Origin: Archangium minus
Lineage (GTDB): Bacteria; Myxococcota; Myxococcia; Myxococcales; Myxococcaceae
DNA: 64,000 bases
Assembly: GCF_044360475.1 (NCBI RefSeq)
Contig: NZ_CP043494.1
Location: 3,720,001 to 3,784,000, forward strand
Direction of reading: 5' to 3'
Part shown: in pieces, positions 1 to 8,170 of the stretch
Position numbering within the stretch: the stretch's first letter is position 1
Layout of the letters: every line of letters begins with the position of its first letter
Translations under genes and position numbers: made by a program
The notes under the pieces: model-generated
The model's database searches: none
Seen by the model: only the letters and a program-made list of their open reading frames with translations
Told to the model about the DNA's origin: nothing

Positions 1-139
1 TCGGCTCGGAATGGCCGATCGGCTCCGGGTCCTGGCTCTGCTCATGGCCGTTGACATCACAAGCCAGAGGGGAGAGGGACAGGAGCCCGAGGAGTGCTGC
101 CTTCGGAATGTTCAATGTTTTGGTAATCTTGAAAAACAT
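1..139 (-). CDS. Partial secreted lipoprotein, N-terminal end only
   Basis: A reading frame runs off the left edge of the window on the minus strand with no stop. The visible 46 residues have a basic start (MFFKITKTLNIPK), a hydrophobic stretch and an LSPLAC lipobox-like motif followed by a polar, acidic linker, the usual start of a lipoprotein signal peptide. The ATG at 139 has an AAGAGG ribosome site 8 bases upstream; an in-frame ATG at 157 exists but lacks one. The rest of the gene lies outside, so its function cannot be told. Confidence 0.6.
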   Translation of the reverse strand, partial: MFFKITKTLNIPKAALLGLLSLSPLACDVNGHEQSQDPEPIGHSEP

Positions 140-469
140 CCAACCATCCTCTTTCATGTTTGAGCGTGTTTGTTCACCGCGGGCCGGTCCCCTGGCCACG
201 GAATTCATAGGCTTACGCATGTGTGTGTTTTCTCTGTTGGTGTTGAGGTGGTGAAAGCTACAGCAACGGTGATTCAGGCAGGACAGGGCATTCCGCCATT
301 CAGGGCAGAATATGAAAGGGGTTGCCGGAGTTGATGGACTGGCTATCGCGGTGGAGATGACGTGGGTAGAGGCGCCCACTCTGGACGATAGGACTGCTGA
401 GCTCGACGAAAGGCTGGGGCATCTCCTTGGGGACGCCTGGCCCGGTTGTCAGATGCGTCAGTGCCGTGC
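140..469. other. Intergenic stretch without recognisable gene
   Basis: Apart from the upstream region of the truncated lipoprotein gene, I see no coding sequence with typical codon use here. The right part may be the decayed 3' half of the DUF4406-like remnant that follows, but I could not match it to the family in any frame. Confidence 0.4.
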
Positions 470-667
470 CGAGGAGCTCGAACCCCCCGAGCTCGATCAA
501 CGGAAGGGCCAGCGCCTCTCCGTCACCGGCAGGTGTTTCGCGCGGAAGACGTCGAGCGCGACCTCATTCATCGCCCGCACGTTCGCGGCGATCTTCGCGG
601 GCTCATCCCTCGTCTCGGACCGGTGGTGACCGGCCACGAGCAACCTCAGCGGCGCATGCTCTGTCAT
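470..667 (-). pseudogene. Frameshifted remnant of a DUF4406-like protein
   Basis: From an ATG at 667 the minus strand encodes MTEHAPLRLLVAGHHR followed by DEPAKIAANVRAMNE and FRAKHLPVT. This matches the start of small DUF4406-type proteins (nucleoside 2-deoxyribosyltransferase fold), which read roughly AGPYRSGTGDDPAKIAANVRAM and HLPVTGEWLALPL. Directly after HLPVT the frame breaks: a one-base loss near 522 moves the continuation GEALALPLIE into another frame, while the original frame stops at 497. The 3' half is not recognisable. A dead gene is the simplest reading; a sequencing error at the break is possible. Confidence 0.55.
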
Positions 668-934
668 GGCTCGATGAAGTAGCAAAAACGCAGGTGATTT
701 CGCAACAAAAAGCACGAACACGCGCATGTTCGCACAGTCTGTGGGTATGTTATGACCCTGGTGGAAACCCTTATCGAGGCGCTGGTCTGACGCCAGCGAG
801 TGGAAGCGAGTCCTCACCTCAAGGTCGAATCCCGCGCCGCCTTTTGACCCATCCGAGGACTTTTTTCAGAGGGTGTTGATAAAGAACCAGACCGAGTCCC
901 GGCACTCGTAGATGCGACTGTCATTGCCGCACAC

Positions 935-1093
935 TCAGAAGCTGCGGTACGTGCCATTCGGGTCGATAAGGACGTTAGTTATTGGCACGCCAGTGACTAA
1001 ATAGACAAACCACACGTCGGGCTTGTGTGGTTCGCATGGGCATGGGTTGTAGGATGACGGGCCCAGGAAGGGGCCCGCCAGGGTCGGTACCAC
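935..1093 (-). CDS. Small ORF abutting the SDR gene, doubtful
   Basis: A 52-codon frame starts at a GTG that follows the TGA of the SDR gene without a gap (TGA-GTG) and ends at 935. It encodes a peptide with a CPC motif and the end NVLIDPNGTYRSF. The junction could allow coupled translation, but codon use is less GC-biased than in neighbouring genes and no family is recognised. It may equally be the 3' end of a decayed gene. Confidence 0.25.
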   Translation of the reverse strand: MVPTLAGPFLGPSSYNPCPCEPHKPDVWFVYLVTGVPITNVLIDPNGTYRSF

Positions 1094-1852
1094 TCAGACC
1101 GCGGTGTAGCCGCCATCGGCCATCACGACGGAGCCTGTGACGAAGCTCGCCCGGTCAGAGGCTAGGAAGGCGATCACCTCGGCGATCTCCGCCGGCTGGG
1201 CGACGCGGCCGATGGGCGCGCCTTTCCCATGCTCGACCAGGAACTGGCGGCCATCAGACCGGACGTCGTCCAAGATCCCGGTCTCCACGTCGCCCGGCGC
1301 GACCGCGTTCACCCGCACGCCGTGGGTGGCATTTTCAATGGCGAGTACCTTGGTCAGTTGAGCGACGGCGCCCTTCGACGCCGCGTAGGCGGCGATCGTC
1401 GGCAGGGCGTAGTAGCAGGCGTAGGAGCCGACGTTCACGATCGACCCGCCTCTCTTGGGGATCATCACCCGCAGCGCCTCGCGCGCATGGACGAACATCC
1501 CACGCGCGTTGACCGCCATGATCGAATCCCACTCCTCGACGGTCATGTCGACCGCGAGTTTGTTCAGGATCCGAGCGGCGTTGTTCACGAGGATGTCGAC
1601 TTTGCCGAAGCGTTCGATGGCGAGAGCCACCGCGCGCCGGGCGGTCTCTTCTTTCGACACGTCGCCCACCAACGGAGCGATGCCGTCCAGCGACGCGAGC
1701 TGCTCCACCTCGGGCTTGATGTCCTCGGCGACCACGAGGGCACCGCGTTCGCGCAGCAGCATCGCGGTCGCGCGGCCGATGCCACCAGCAGCGCCGGTGA
1801 CGATGGCGACCTTGCCTTCCAACTCCTTCACGGGGTTTGCGTTGAGCGTCAT
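1094..1852 (-). CDS. Short-chain dehydrogenase/reductase (SDR)
   Basis: A classical SDR of about 252 residues. It shows the NAD(P)-binding TGAAGGIG motif near the N-terminus, DVS at the cofactor-binding region, NNAA (the NNAG motif), a catalytic serine in NVGSYACYY and the YAASK active-site pair. It ends in the usual SFVTGSVVMADGG. The ATG at 1852 is chosen because GAGGAAGG lies just upstream; longer starts add a non-SDR leader. The substrate is unknown. A LysR C-terminal fragment lies upstream, a common partner arrangement, suggesting the SDR once had a dedicated regulator. Confidence 0.9.
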   Translation of the reverse strand: MTLNANPVKELEGKVAIVTGAAGGIGRATAMLLRERGALVVAEDIKPEVEQLASLDGIAPLVGDVSKEETARRAVALAIERFGKVDILVNNAARILNKLAVDMTVEEWDSIMAVNARGMFVHAREALRVMIPKRGGSIVNVGSYACYYALPTIAAYAASKGAVAQLTKVLAIENATHGVRVNAVAPGDVETGILDDVRSDGRQFLVEHGKGAPIGRVAQPAEIAEVIAFLASDRASFVTGSVVMADGGYTAV

Positions 1853-2056
1853 GGCTTTTCCTTCCTCACGGCGGTCACGCTCATTCGTGACCTCGCATCG
1901 GAAGGTAGTCGCCGCCACCGTGGCGATAATGCGCCACGATGCGGATGGCTTGTTAAGCCACGAAGGCACAATCCGGGGGCGTCCCGCCTGGCAGCCTGTC
2001 GGAGCCTCTCAATGACCCGTCATGCCCCAGGACGGTCGAGTGCCCACCGGGCGAGG

Positions 2057-2165
2057 CTAGGAGCGCCGGCCAAACCGGCGGAGCAGGTGCTCGACGAAGG
2101 CCTGCAGTGCCCGCGAGCGGTGCCGTTGCCGTGGCAGATACAGGAAGAAGCCAGGATCCGCTCCG
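2057..2165 (-). pseudogene. LysR-family regulator, C-terminal stub
   Basis: The minus strand reads DPGFFLYLPRQR, then RALQAFVEHLLRR and a TAG stop at 2057-2059. This is the typical end of LysR-type regulators (GFFLYYPRRR, then ALRAFVDxLR). Nothing of the DNA-binding or effector domains remains upstream, where the GNAT gene begins soon after. It is a truncated remnant of a regulator next to the SDR gene. Confidence 0.65.
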
Positions 2166-2228
2166 GTGGACCCGACTCTTCGTCCGTACCACGAAAAGGG
2201 AGAGTGTCGAGGTGTTCAGCGCGTGCGG

Positions 2229-2708
2229 CTAAAGAGCCAGCTCCATCCGGAAGTTGCGCAGCACCTCCCCGGCGACGGGCACGTCCTGCGCCGCGATGAG
2301 CGTGAAGCCACGGCGCTCGAAGAACGGCCGGGCGGTGAGGCTGGCCTCGGTGTAGAGGCGCCCGAGGCCCGCCGCCTTCGCACGGGCCAGGATGTGGTCG
2401 AACAGCGCTGCGGCGACGCCCCGACCTTGATGGTCCGCGTGCACGAACAGCATATCGATGTGGCCGTCGGGCTCCAGGTCGCTGAAGCCGGCGATCTGTC
2501 CGCTCACCTCGGCGATGAAGGTGGGCTTGGCGGCCAGGCGCTTGAGCCAGTGCTCCCGGTCCATCCGCCCGGCCCAGGCCCGCACCTGGGCTTCGGTGTA
2601 GTCGCGCCGCGCCACCTGGAGCACAGCGGTGCGGAACAGGTCCATCAGCGCGTCCACATCTTCGGGGCGGTAGTCACGCACGACGATAGCGGCTGAGGTC
2701 TGTCTCAT
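2229..2708 (-). CDS. GNAT-family N-acetyltransferase
   Basis: A 159-residue single-domain acetyltransferase. It starts with VRDYRPEDVDALMDLF and has the acetyl-CoA pyrophosphate-binding loop in HADHQGRGVAAALFDHI (Q/R-x-x-G-x-G/A pattern), followed by ASLTARPFFERRGF, the usual last part of the GNAT fold. It resembles the YafP-like group. The acceptor substrate cannot be inferred. It is monocistronic between the LysR stub and the siderophore-interacting protein. Confidence 0.85.
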   Translation of the reverse strand: MRQTSAAIVVRDYRPEDVDALMDLFRTAVLQVARRDYTEAQVRAWAGRMDREHWLKRLAAKPTFIAEVSGQIAGFSDLEPDGHIDMLFVHADHQGRGVAAALFDHILARAKAAGLGRLYTEASLTARPFFERRGFTLIAAQDVPVAGEVLRNFRMELAL

Positions 2709-2798
2709 GACGCGAAGCCTAACGCTGACGTCGCGCGCTTACGAAGGCTCGCGACGTCAGCTCAATTCAGGGACGCTGCGGATGAGCCGGTAGGGTGC

Positions 2799-3614
2799 TC
2801 ACTCCTCGTCGTGATCGTGGTCCGACACGCCCCGCTTCCAGTACCCCGTGACGCTCATCCACGCCTTGTTCAGGCCCCGCTCGTTGAGCAGGTGCAGGCG
2901 CAACGTGCGCATGATGGTGGACTCCCCCGCGCCCCAGGCGAAGTAGTCCCCCGGAGGAAAGGACAGTTCACGAACGGCCTTCTCCAGGAGGTTCGTCGAG
3001 CCGGGTTTAGCTCCCTCCCGGTACAGCCAGGTCAAGTCCAGGTGGGCCTGGGTCTGGATCGGCACCCGCGCGGAGGCGTCGGCGACCTCAACGAAGGCGA
3101 TGGCACGAGCCCCCGCGGGCAACTCCTCGAGTCGGCGGACAAGGGCGGGAAGCGCGGTCTCATCTCCGAAGAAGAGGTACCAGTCGAAGTCGTAGGTGAC
3201 CACCATCGAGCCACGTGGACCGGCGACACCCAGCATGTCACCCGGCTTCGCCTGGGCCGCCCACGTGGAGCCTGGTCCCGAGCCGTGGATGACGAAGTCG
3301 ATGTCCAGTTCCCCCGCAGCCGGATCATGTCGCCGGGGCGTGTAATCGCGCAGCGCCGGCCGCGGCTTGTCCGGCGGAAACTCCAGGCCCCGAGGCCCCA
3401 TCCCAGTTGGAACGACGGGCATCCGCTCACCCTCGGCCGGGAAGAACAACCGGACATGGTCGTCCGCGCCCTCGCTCCGGAACCCCTCCAGGTCTTTTCC
3501 TCCGAGTGTCACCCGCACCATGTTTGGAGTCAGGCGGGTGGTCCGGAGCACTTCGAGGATACGGACCTTGATGGGGAAAGGTCCCTTTCGCACAACGCGT
3601 TCACGTGTAGTCAT
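2799..3614 (-). CDS. Siderophore-interacting protein (ferric-siderophore reductase, FAD-binding)
   Basis: A 271-residue SIP/ViuB-like flavoprotein, which reduces Fe(III)-siderophores in the cytoplasm to release iron. Motifs seen: RDYTPRRHD (FAD isoalloxazine contact, RxYT), HGSGPGSTWAAQAKPGD, VAGPRGS, LFFGDETALPA and the C-terminal WGAGESTIMRTLR (NADPH side). The length fits the family. Its neighbours bfr and bfd also handle iron, so the three probably share the theme of iron release and storage, although about 320 bases separate it from bfr. Confidence 0.9.
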   Translation of the reverse strand: MTTRERVVRKGPFPIKVRILEVLRTTRLTPNMVRVTLGGKDLEGFRSEGADDHVRLFFPAEGERMPVVPTGMGPRGLEFPPDKPRPALRDYTPRRHDPAAGELDIDFVIHGSGPGSTWAAQAKPGDMLGVAGPRGSMVVTYDFDWYLFFGDETALPALVRRLEELPAGARAIAFVEVADASARVPIQTQAHLDLTWLYREGAKPGSTNLLEKAVRELSFPPGDYFAWGAGESTIMRTLRLHLLNERGLNKAWMSVTGYWKRGVSDHDHDEE

Positions 3615-3936
3615 TGGGGCTGAATCTAACTGAGCGGCATCGCCGGGTGCTGGCTGTCGGCCATTCGCCGGAATGGCGACGCCGAGTCTTGCTGCGAGGG
3701 CCTCTTCATTCTTCTTCTTCTTCTGCGCCTGTCCTGGCTCGGGGCGAGCCTCTGTCTTTCAACTCCGTCGACGTCCCCAGAGGCGCATGACCGGTATTTG
3801 ATGAGGCGGTAGAGCAGGGGGGATCAACGCCGGGCTATGGCGATTCCGCCACGCTCTACCCACGCGGTGTTTGAAAGGGCATGCCTCGGGCGTGCCGGTC
3901 GAATTGAACGACTCGCCCGTTCAAAGACCGACCCCG
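3615..3936. other. Intergenic stretch with a short TTC run
   Basis: No gene is recognised between bfr and the SIP gene. A trinucleotide run (TTC)n lies around 3706-3726, and no obvious terminator hairpin with a T tract was found. The promoter of the SIP gene should be near its right-hand start, on the minus strand, at about 3620-3660. Confidence 0.4.
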
Positions 3937-4413
3937 TCAGCTTTCCTTCTTGATCTGCTGGGCGAGGTAGTTCGTCTCGCCCACCTGCTTCATCAGCTCG
4001 AGCTGGGCTTCGAGCCAATCGATGTGCTCCTCGGTGTCCTCGAGGATTCTCTCCAGCACCTCGCGGCTGCCGTTGTCCGCCAGCGAGCGGCACATCTCGA
4101 TGCCCTCGTTGAGGCGCTTCTGCGAGCCGAGCTCCAGGTCCAGATCCAGGCGGAGCATCTCCGGGATGTTCTCGCCCACGTTCACCTTGCCCAGGCGCTG
4201 CAGGTTTGGCAGGCCCTCGAGGAACAGGATGCGGTGGACGAGCCGGTCGGCGTGCTTCATCTCGCCGATGGACTCCTCGTAGATCTTCTTTCCGAGCCGC
4301 TCATACCCCCAGTTGCTCGCGATGCGCGCGTGCAGGAAGTACTCGTTGATCGCCGTCAGCTCGGTGGTCAGGATGTCGTTGAGAAGGTCGATGATCTGGG
4401 GATGGCCCTTCAT
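3937..4413 (-). CDS. bfr: Bacterioferritin
   Basis: A 158-residue haem-containing ferritin that oxidises and stores iron in a 24-subunit shell. The protein aligns without gaps to the family from MKGHPQIIDLLN. The haem ligand Met52 (EMKHAD) is present, and ferroxidase ligands Glu18, Glu51, His54, Glu94 and His130 fall at the expected positions. The place of E. coli Glu127 is Thr (sequence DTEEH), so the second iron site may be altered. The ATG at 4413 overlaps the bfd stop (ATGA), which fixes the start and indicates translational coupling. Confidence 0.93.
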   Translation of the reverse strand: MKGHPQIIDLLNDILTTELTAINEYFLHARIASNWGYERLGKKIYEESIGEMKHADRLVHRILFLEGLPNLQRLGKVNVGENIPEMLRLDLDLELGSQKRLNEGIEMCRSLADNGSREVLERILEDTEEHIDWLEAQLELMKQVGETNYLAQQIKKES

Positions 4414-4646
4414 AGGGCGGCCGACACTAATGGCAGGGGGATACCCGTACAACCCTCGCGAGAGGTGGATCGCCCACAAGTGCCCTGACGGGCCTCCATA
4501 AGCAGCTGCGCCAGTTGACTTTTGCACCCACCACACCCGGTCCCTGCTCCACAGGCGCGTCCCAGATCATCCACCGTCTCCACGCCCTCGGAGATCCGGG
4601 CTCGAATGGTCCTATCCGACACGACATAGCAGAGGCACACGATCAT
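4410..4646 (-). CDS. bfd: Bacterioferritin-associated ferredoxin (Bfd)
   Basis: A 78-residue [2Fe-2S] protein that passes electrons to bacterioferritin so that stored iron is reduced and released. The four cluster cysteines fall exactly at positions 4, 6, 38 and 41 (CLC and CGGC), as in E. coli Bfd; there is an extra Cys32. The C-terminal 20 residues or so are longer than usual. It is the first gene of a bfd-bfr operon with a 4-base overlap, about 50 bases downstream of a Fur-box-like site, so iron-dependent control is expected. Confidence 0.9.
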   Translation of the reverse strand: MIVCLCYVVSDRTIRARISEGVETVDDLGRACGAGTGCGGCKSQLAQLLMEARQGTCGRSTSREGCTGIPLPLVSAAL

Positions 4647-4694
4647 ACAGGGCTCGACTCACGACCGACCGCGGCACATGGCGGTCATTCAAAT

Positions 4695-4713
4695 GAGAAT
4701 GATAATAAGTTTC
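4695..4713. promoter_or_regulatory. Fur-box-like operator upstream of bfd-bfr
   Basis: The sequence GAGAATGATAATAAGTTTC matches the 19-bp Fur consensus (GATAATGATAATCATTATC) at 15 positions, including a perfect central GATAAT hexamer. It lies about 50 bases upstream of the bfd start, in an AT-rich patch within GC-rich DNA, where a promoter is expected. Fur control of the operon is an inference from this match and from the iron role of its genes. Confidence 0.6.
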
Positions 4714-4902
4714 AAAAACGCGCCGGTCAAGGTGCGCCCGGGTAGGGCTCTGGGCGAGAGCTTCGAGCTGGGGAGTTCGCGGGGTCTGGCTGGTTGGAGG
4801 GCAGGCGGCCTTCCGTGCATGTGTGCGGAAGTCGCACCGTGCGGTGGGACCCGTAGGCTATCCTCCTCCGGTTCAGCGGTGATGACAGAGGAGTCCCACC
4901 CG

Positions 4903-5505
4903 ATGCGCAGCGCTGCAGCGAAACGGCACCGAACGCCGGGACGTGCCAGGACGCCACGCAAGGAGGACAGCGGACTGAACCGCGAGGTGCGTGCTCAGTT
5001 GCTGCGGCTCGACCGCATCGACAGCGTCCTCCGTTCCCGCTGGGTCGCGACCGGCTTCAAGGATCGCGCGCTCGAGCGCAAGCTCGTGGCGCTGAACACC
5101 ACGGCGATCGACTGGCTGCGCGAGGTGATCGCTCTCCACGGGTGGCCTGGGCGGGGTCTGGTGGGGAGTGCAGCGGCGGATGCCGCGAGCCGGCTCATCC
5201 AGCACGCCGACTGCTCCCTGGCCTTCCAGCAACGGTGTCTGCGTCTGCTTAAGGAGGCCGCGGCGAGAGGTGATGTTCCCTTGCGGCACGTGGCCTATCT
5301 CACCGACGTGCTGCGCATGCGGACAGGGAGAAAGCAGCTCTTCGGGACGAAGTTCCGCAAGGAGAAGGGCAGGCTCGTCCCGTATCCCATTGAGAGGGAG
5401 TCCGAGGTCGACGAGCGACGCAAACAGATGGAACTCGAGCCTCTGCGCGCTTACGCTCGCCGGCTTCAACGCACCTACCTGCTATCGCCAACGAGGCAGC
5501 GATGA
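4903..5505 (+). CDS. DUF6624-like protein, first gene of the RiPP-like locus
   Basis: About 200 residues, soluble, with a basic start. The central part LHGWPGRGLVG, then QHADCSLAFQQRCL, GDVPLRHVAYLTD and GRKQLFGT follows the pattern of the DUF6624 family, whose function is unknown. The ATG at 4903 has an AGAGGAG ribosome site 10 bases upstream; an earlier ATG at 4882 lacks one. Its stop overlaps the start of the next gene by 4 bases (ATGA), tying it to the JmjC genes. Similar proteins occur in many contexts, so its role in the locus is open. Confidence 0.75.
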   Translation: MRSAAAKRHRTPGRARTPRKEDSGLNREVRAQLLRLDRIDSVLRSRWVATGFKDRALERKLVALNTTAIDWLREVIALHGWPGRGLVGSAAADAASRLIQHADCSLAFQQRCLRLLKEAAARGDVPLRHVAYLTDVLRMRTGRKQLFGTKFRKEKGRLVPYPIERESEVDERRKQMELEPLRAYARRLQRTYLLSPTRQR

Positions 5506-6743
5506 GAAGCGGACCCGATTGGGAGAAGTTCGTGCGGCGCCATTGGGAGAAGGCTCCCGCGCACGTCCCCTTCGGCCGTCCCATCGTCCCGCCAGCGCAG
5601 GCCTTCCAGAGCATCATCACGGCGAGCGAGCCGTTCCGGTTCGGCACGCGTTTCAGGGCCCTGCCTGACGTGCGGTTCTTCGTCGAGAACGCGCAGCTGC
5701 GCTCCCCTGGCAAGCTCCTCCCCGGTGCCCGGGAGCGGGATGTGGACAGCTACATCCGCCGAGCCTCCGCCCTGCTGGGGCAGAAGGGGTTCCAGCTGCT
5801 CGTCGAGCAGTCGCTCCTGCTCGACTTCTCCCTCTGGAATGACGTCCGGGGCTTTGTTCGGGGCCTGCTGGAGCGCGTCGGTGTCCCCGTGCTCCCCATC
5901 GTCAGTGACTTGTTCGTGGGCAACTTCGCCCGCTCACCGCAAGGCGTCGCGAAGCGACTCCATCACTCGGTCTTCATCCTGGTCCTCCACGGTCGGATGC
6001 GGATCCATGTTTGGAAGAAGCTCTGGGGTGATCCGCCGAACGAGACCGTCGACTTCGACCGTCACCTCTCCGAAGCGACGACGCTGGAGGCTCAGGCGGG
6101 AGACATCCTGTACGTGCCCTCGCGCTCCTTCCACCTCGAGGAGTGCAGGGAGCAGTGCATGGCCTTGCGGCTGTGGATTCCCGCGCAGGGCAGCCGCCCG
6201 ACCCATGTGGTCAAGGAGCTTCTCACGAAGTTCATGGACCACCGGCTCCCGCATGATCACACGGTTCCCTATCTCGAATACCCGGGGCGCCGCCGGAAGG
6301 GGGCCCGTGCCCCTGTCGAGCCTCTGGTACGTGCGGCGGGTGCGTTCGAAGAGGTGGCGCGGAGCCCAGAGCTTCAGCAAGCGCTGCGCATCATCTGGGC
6401 CCGGCGCGTCAGTGCCTGTGGGCTCGAGCCGGCTCCGCCTCCCCGGGAGGTCCTGCCCCTGGACGACTCCTCCCTCGTTCGAGGAGCGCCGCGCAGCCAC
6501 ATCGTGCGGATGCTGGACAGCTCAGGGCAATGGATCTGGGCCGTCAACGGCCACGTGTTCCCCGGCTCGGACAGCCCCGAGGCCGCCCAGGTTCTCGAGT
6601 CGCTGGAGTCTGGAGCTGCGCTGCGGGTAGGTGAGCTCTGCCGGGTGGCGCGGCGAGGGGCCCGGCGCACAGAGCTCCGCGAGCTTCTGGAGACGCTCCT
6701 CGCGCTGCGCGGGATCGAGCTTGTGTCCGAGAGAGGGGCCTGA
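5502..6743 (+). CDS. JmjC/cupin-4-like protein lacking the HxD iron motif
   Basis: A 413-residue homologue of the next gene and of the one at 10262-11608. All share the start DWExFVRRxW, a JmjC/cupin barrel, an AGDILYxPSRxxH strand and a C-terminal region of about 130 residues ending in a winged-helix-like segment. In the active Fe(II)/2-oxoglutarate oxygenases the barrel has a GVHxD motif; here the place reads GVAKRLHH, so the His-x-Asp ligands are missing, although the distal His211 remains. It is probably a catalytically dead paralogue, perhaps a binding or partner subunit. It overlaps the upstream gene by 4 bases and is 3 bases from the next. Confidence 0.8.
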   Translation: MRSGPDWEKFVRRHWEKAPAHVPFGRPIVPPAQAFQSIITASEPFRFGTRFRALPDVRFFVENAQLRSPGKLLPGARERDVDSYIRRASALLGQKGFQLLVEQSLLLDFSLWNDVRGFVRGLLERVGVPVLPIVSDLFVGNFARSPQGVAKRLHHSVFILVLHGRMRIHVWKKLWGDPPNETVDFDRHLSEATTLEAQAGDILYVPSRSFHLEECREQCMALRLWIPAQGSRPTHVVKELLTKFMDHRLPHDHTVPYLEYPGRRRKGARAPVEPLVRAAGAFEEVARSPELQQALRIIWARRVSACGLEPAPPPREVLPLDDSSLVRGAPRSHIVRMLDSSGQWIWAVNGHVFPGSDSPEAAQVLESLESGAALRVGELCRVARRGARRTELRELLETLLALRGIELVSERGA

Positions 6744-6746
6744 CGG

Positions 6747-8093
6747 ATGCCGCGGATCGAGGTCGCGAAGAGGTTCGACTGGGATACCTTCGTGCGGCGT
6801 TACTGGAACAAGCGCCCGGTGCTCTACAAGGGGACGTCCGCGTCACCTTTCGAGGTTGCGGATGTCTTCGACGCGGCAGCCGGTGCAACCCGGAGCTACT
6901 TGAAGCAGAGCTACTCCACGGATTCTCGCTCGAACCTCCAGTTCACCATCGATCGGGAGCAGCAGCTCTTCCTCAAGCCATGGCTCCCGCACGAGTCTGA
7001 CGGCTCCCTGGAGTCCTATGAGGCCCGCATCCTGGGGCGATTGGGCTCGCGCAAGTACGCCCTCATCATTGCGAGCCTGTACTCCTCTGGATTTAGCCTC
7101 TGGTCCAAGGAGCGGGCCTTCTTCTCAGAGCTGTGGCGGCGCGTCGGCGTGCCGCTGTCCGGTGCCATCACAACGCTCTTCCACGGCAACTATGAGCACA
7201 GCCCGGTGGGCGTCCACCTGGACCGCTTCACGACCTTTCTCTTCGCGCTGAAGGGGCGCAAGCGGATGCGGTTCTGGCCGAAGAAGCCCTGGAGCGAGCC
7301 GGTGAGCACGATCCTGGACTACGCGCCATACCTGAAGGAGTCGTTCGTCGCCGAGGTGGAGCCCGGGGACATCCTGTATTGGCCCTCGAGCTACTACCAC
7401 GTGGGGGAGAGTGCGGGAGAGGAGGTGGCCACCAGCGTGAACGTTGGAATCCCTCGCACGGAGCACCACACGGTCTACTACGTCGATGACCTGCTGCGTG
7501 GCACCATCGATGAGCCCTCGCTTTCGGAGCAGGAGTGGCGGAACACCCGCCTGGCGACGGTGAGCGCCTCGCCCCTGGCGCGTGGCGTGCTCACACGCAG
7601 AGGGCCCCTCTCTCCCGAGTTGCCCCGCGCGCTCCTCGAGGCTGTGGACGCGTTTCGTGACGTGAGCCGACGCCGGGAGACGCTGAGGCACATCCAGGTC
7701 ACCTGGCTCAAGCGCCTCACCGCAGGCGGCTTCGAGCCCGTGCCGCCCCCAGCACGCAGGGGGCGGCTGGCGGATGAGGACCGCATCTGTGTGGACCCGC
7801 GGTTTCCGATCCTCTTCGAGCAGGTGGATGCAAGGCATTGGATCTGCTCCGGGAATGGGCATGCGCTGCTCGGAGCGGGAAGCGCGAAGGCCGTGGCGCG
7901 GCTGTTCGAGATGTTGAATTCGGGACACGAGGTTCGTGTCGGAGAGCTTCTGCGCCCGTTTCGTTCTCGTGCGGAGAGGGCACGAGGAGCAGGGAGCGTG
8001 AAAGTTTCGACACGCGATGACATGAGAGCCGTGCTGGAGAGGCTTCAAGGGTTTCGGGCGCTGACCCGACTCGGACGGGGCTCCTTGCTTTAG
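6747..8093 (+). CDS. JmjC/cupin-4-type Fe(II)/2-oxoglutarate-dependent oxygenase
   Basis: A 448-residue protein with a complete iron triad: His157 and Asp159 in SPVGVHLDRFTTF and His218 in WPSSYYHVGES. It has the family's GRKRMRFWPKK strand after the HxD motif. Such ROXA-type enzymes usually hydroxylate protein side chains. A C-terminal domain of about 130 residues resembles the winged helix of those enzymes. It lies between its degenerate paralogue and a small peptide gene followed by a LanM-like dehydratase, so the neighbouring peptide is a plausible substrate (inference). The ATG at 6747 follows a GAGAGGGG site. Confidence 0.85.
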   Translation: MPRIEVAKRFDWDTFVRRYWNKRPVLYKGTSASPFEVADVFDAAAGATRSYLKQSYSTDSRSNLQFTIDREQQLFLKPWLPHESDGSLESYEARILGRLGSRKYALIIASLYSSGFSLWSKERAFFSELWRRVGVPLSGAITTLFHGNYEHSPVGVHLDRFTTFLFALKGRKRMRFWPKKPWSEPVSTILDYAPYLKESFVAEVEPGDILYWPSSYYHVGESAGEEVATSVNVGIPRTEHHTVYYVDDLLRGTIDEPSLSEQEWRNTRLATVSASPLARGVLTRRGPLSPELPRALLEAVDAFRDVSRRRETLRHIQVTWLKRLTAGGFEPVPPPARRGRLADEDRICVDPRFPILFEQVDARHWICSGNGHALLGAGSAKAVARLFEMLNSGHEVRVGELLRPFRSRAERARGAGSVKVSTRDDMRAVLERLQGFRALTRLGRGSLL

Positions 8094-8170
8094 TGGCCTA
8101 CCCGGCTTGACGGGGTTGTACGCAGGGGAACATGATTGGTGCTCCAACCTGCAGTCTCGCGGAGGCCGTC

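Noticed and set aside
3706..3726. TTC trinucleotide run as a phase-variation tract
   Set aside because: It is short and not inside a recognised gene or promoter.
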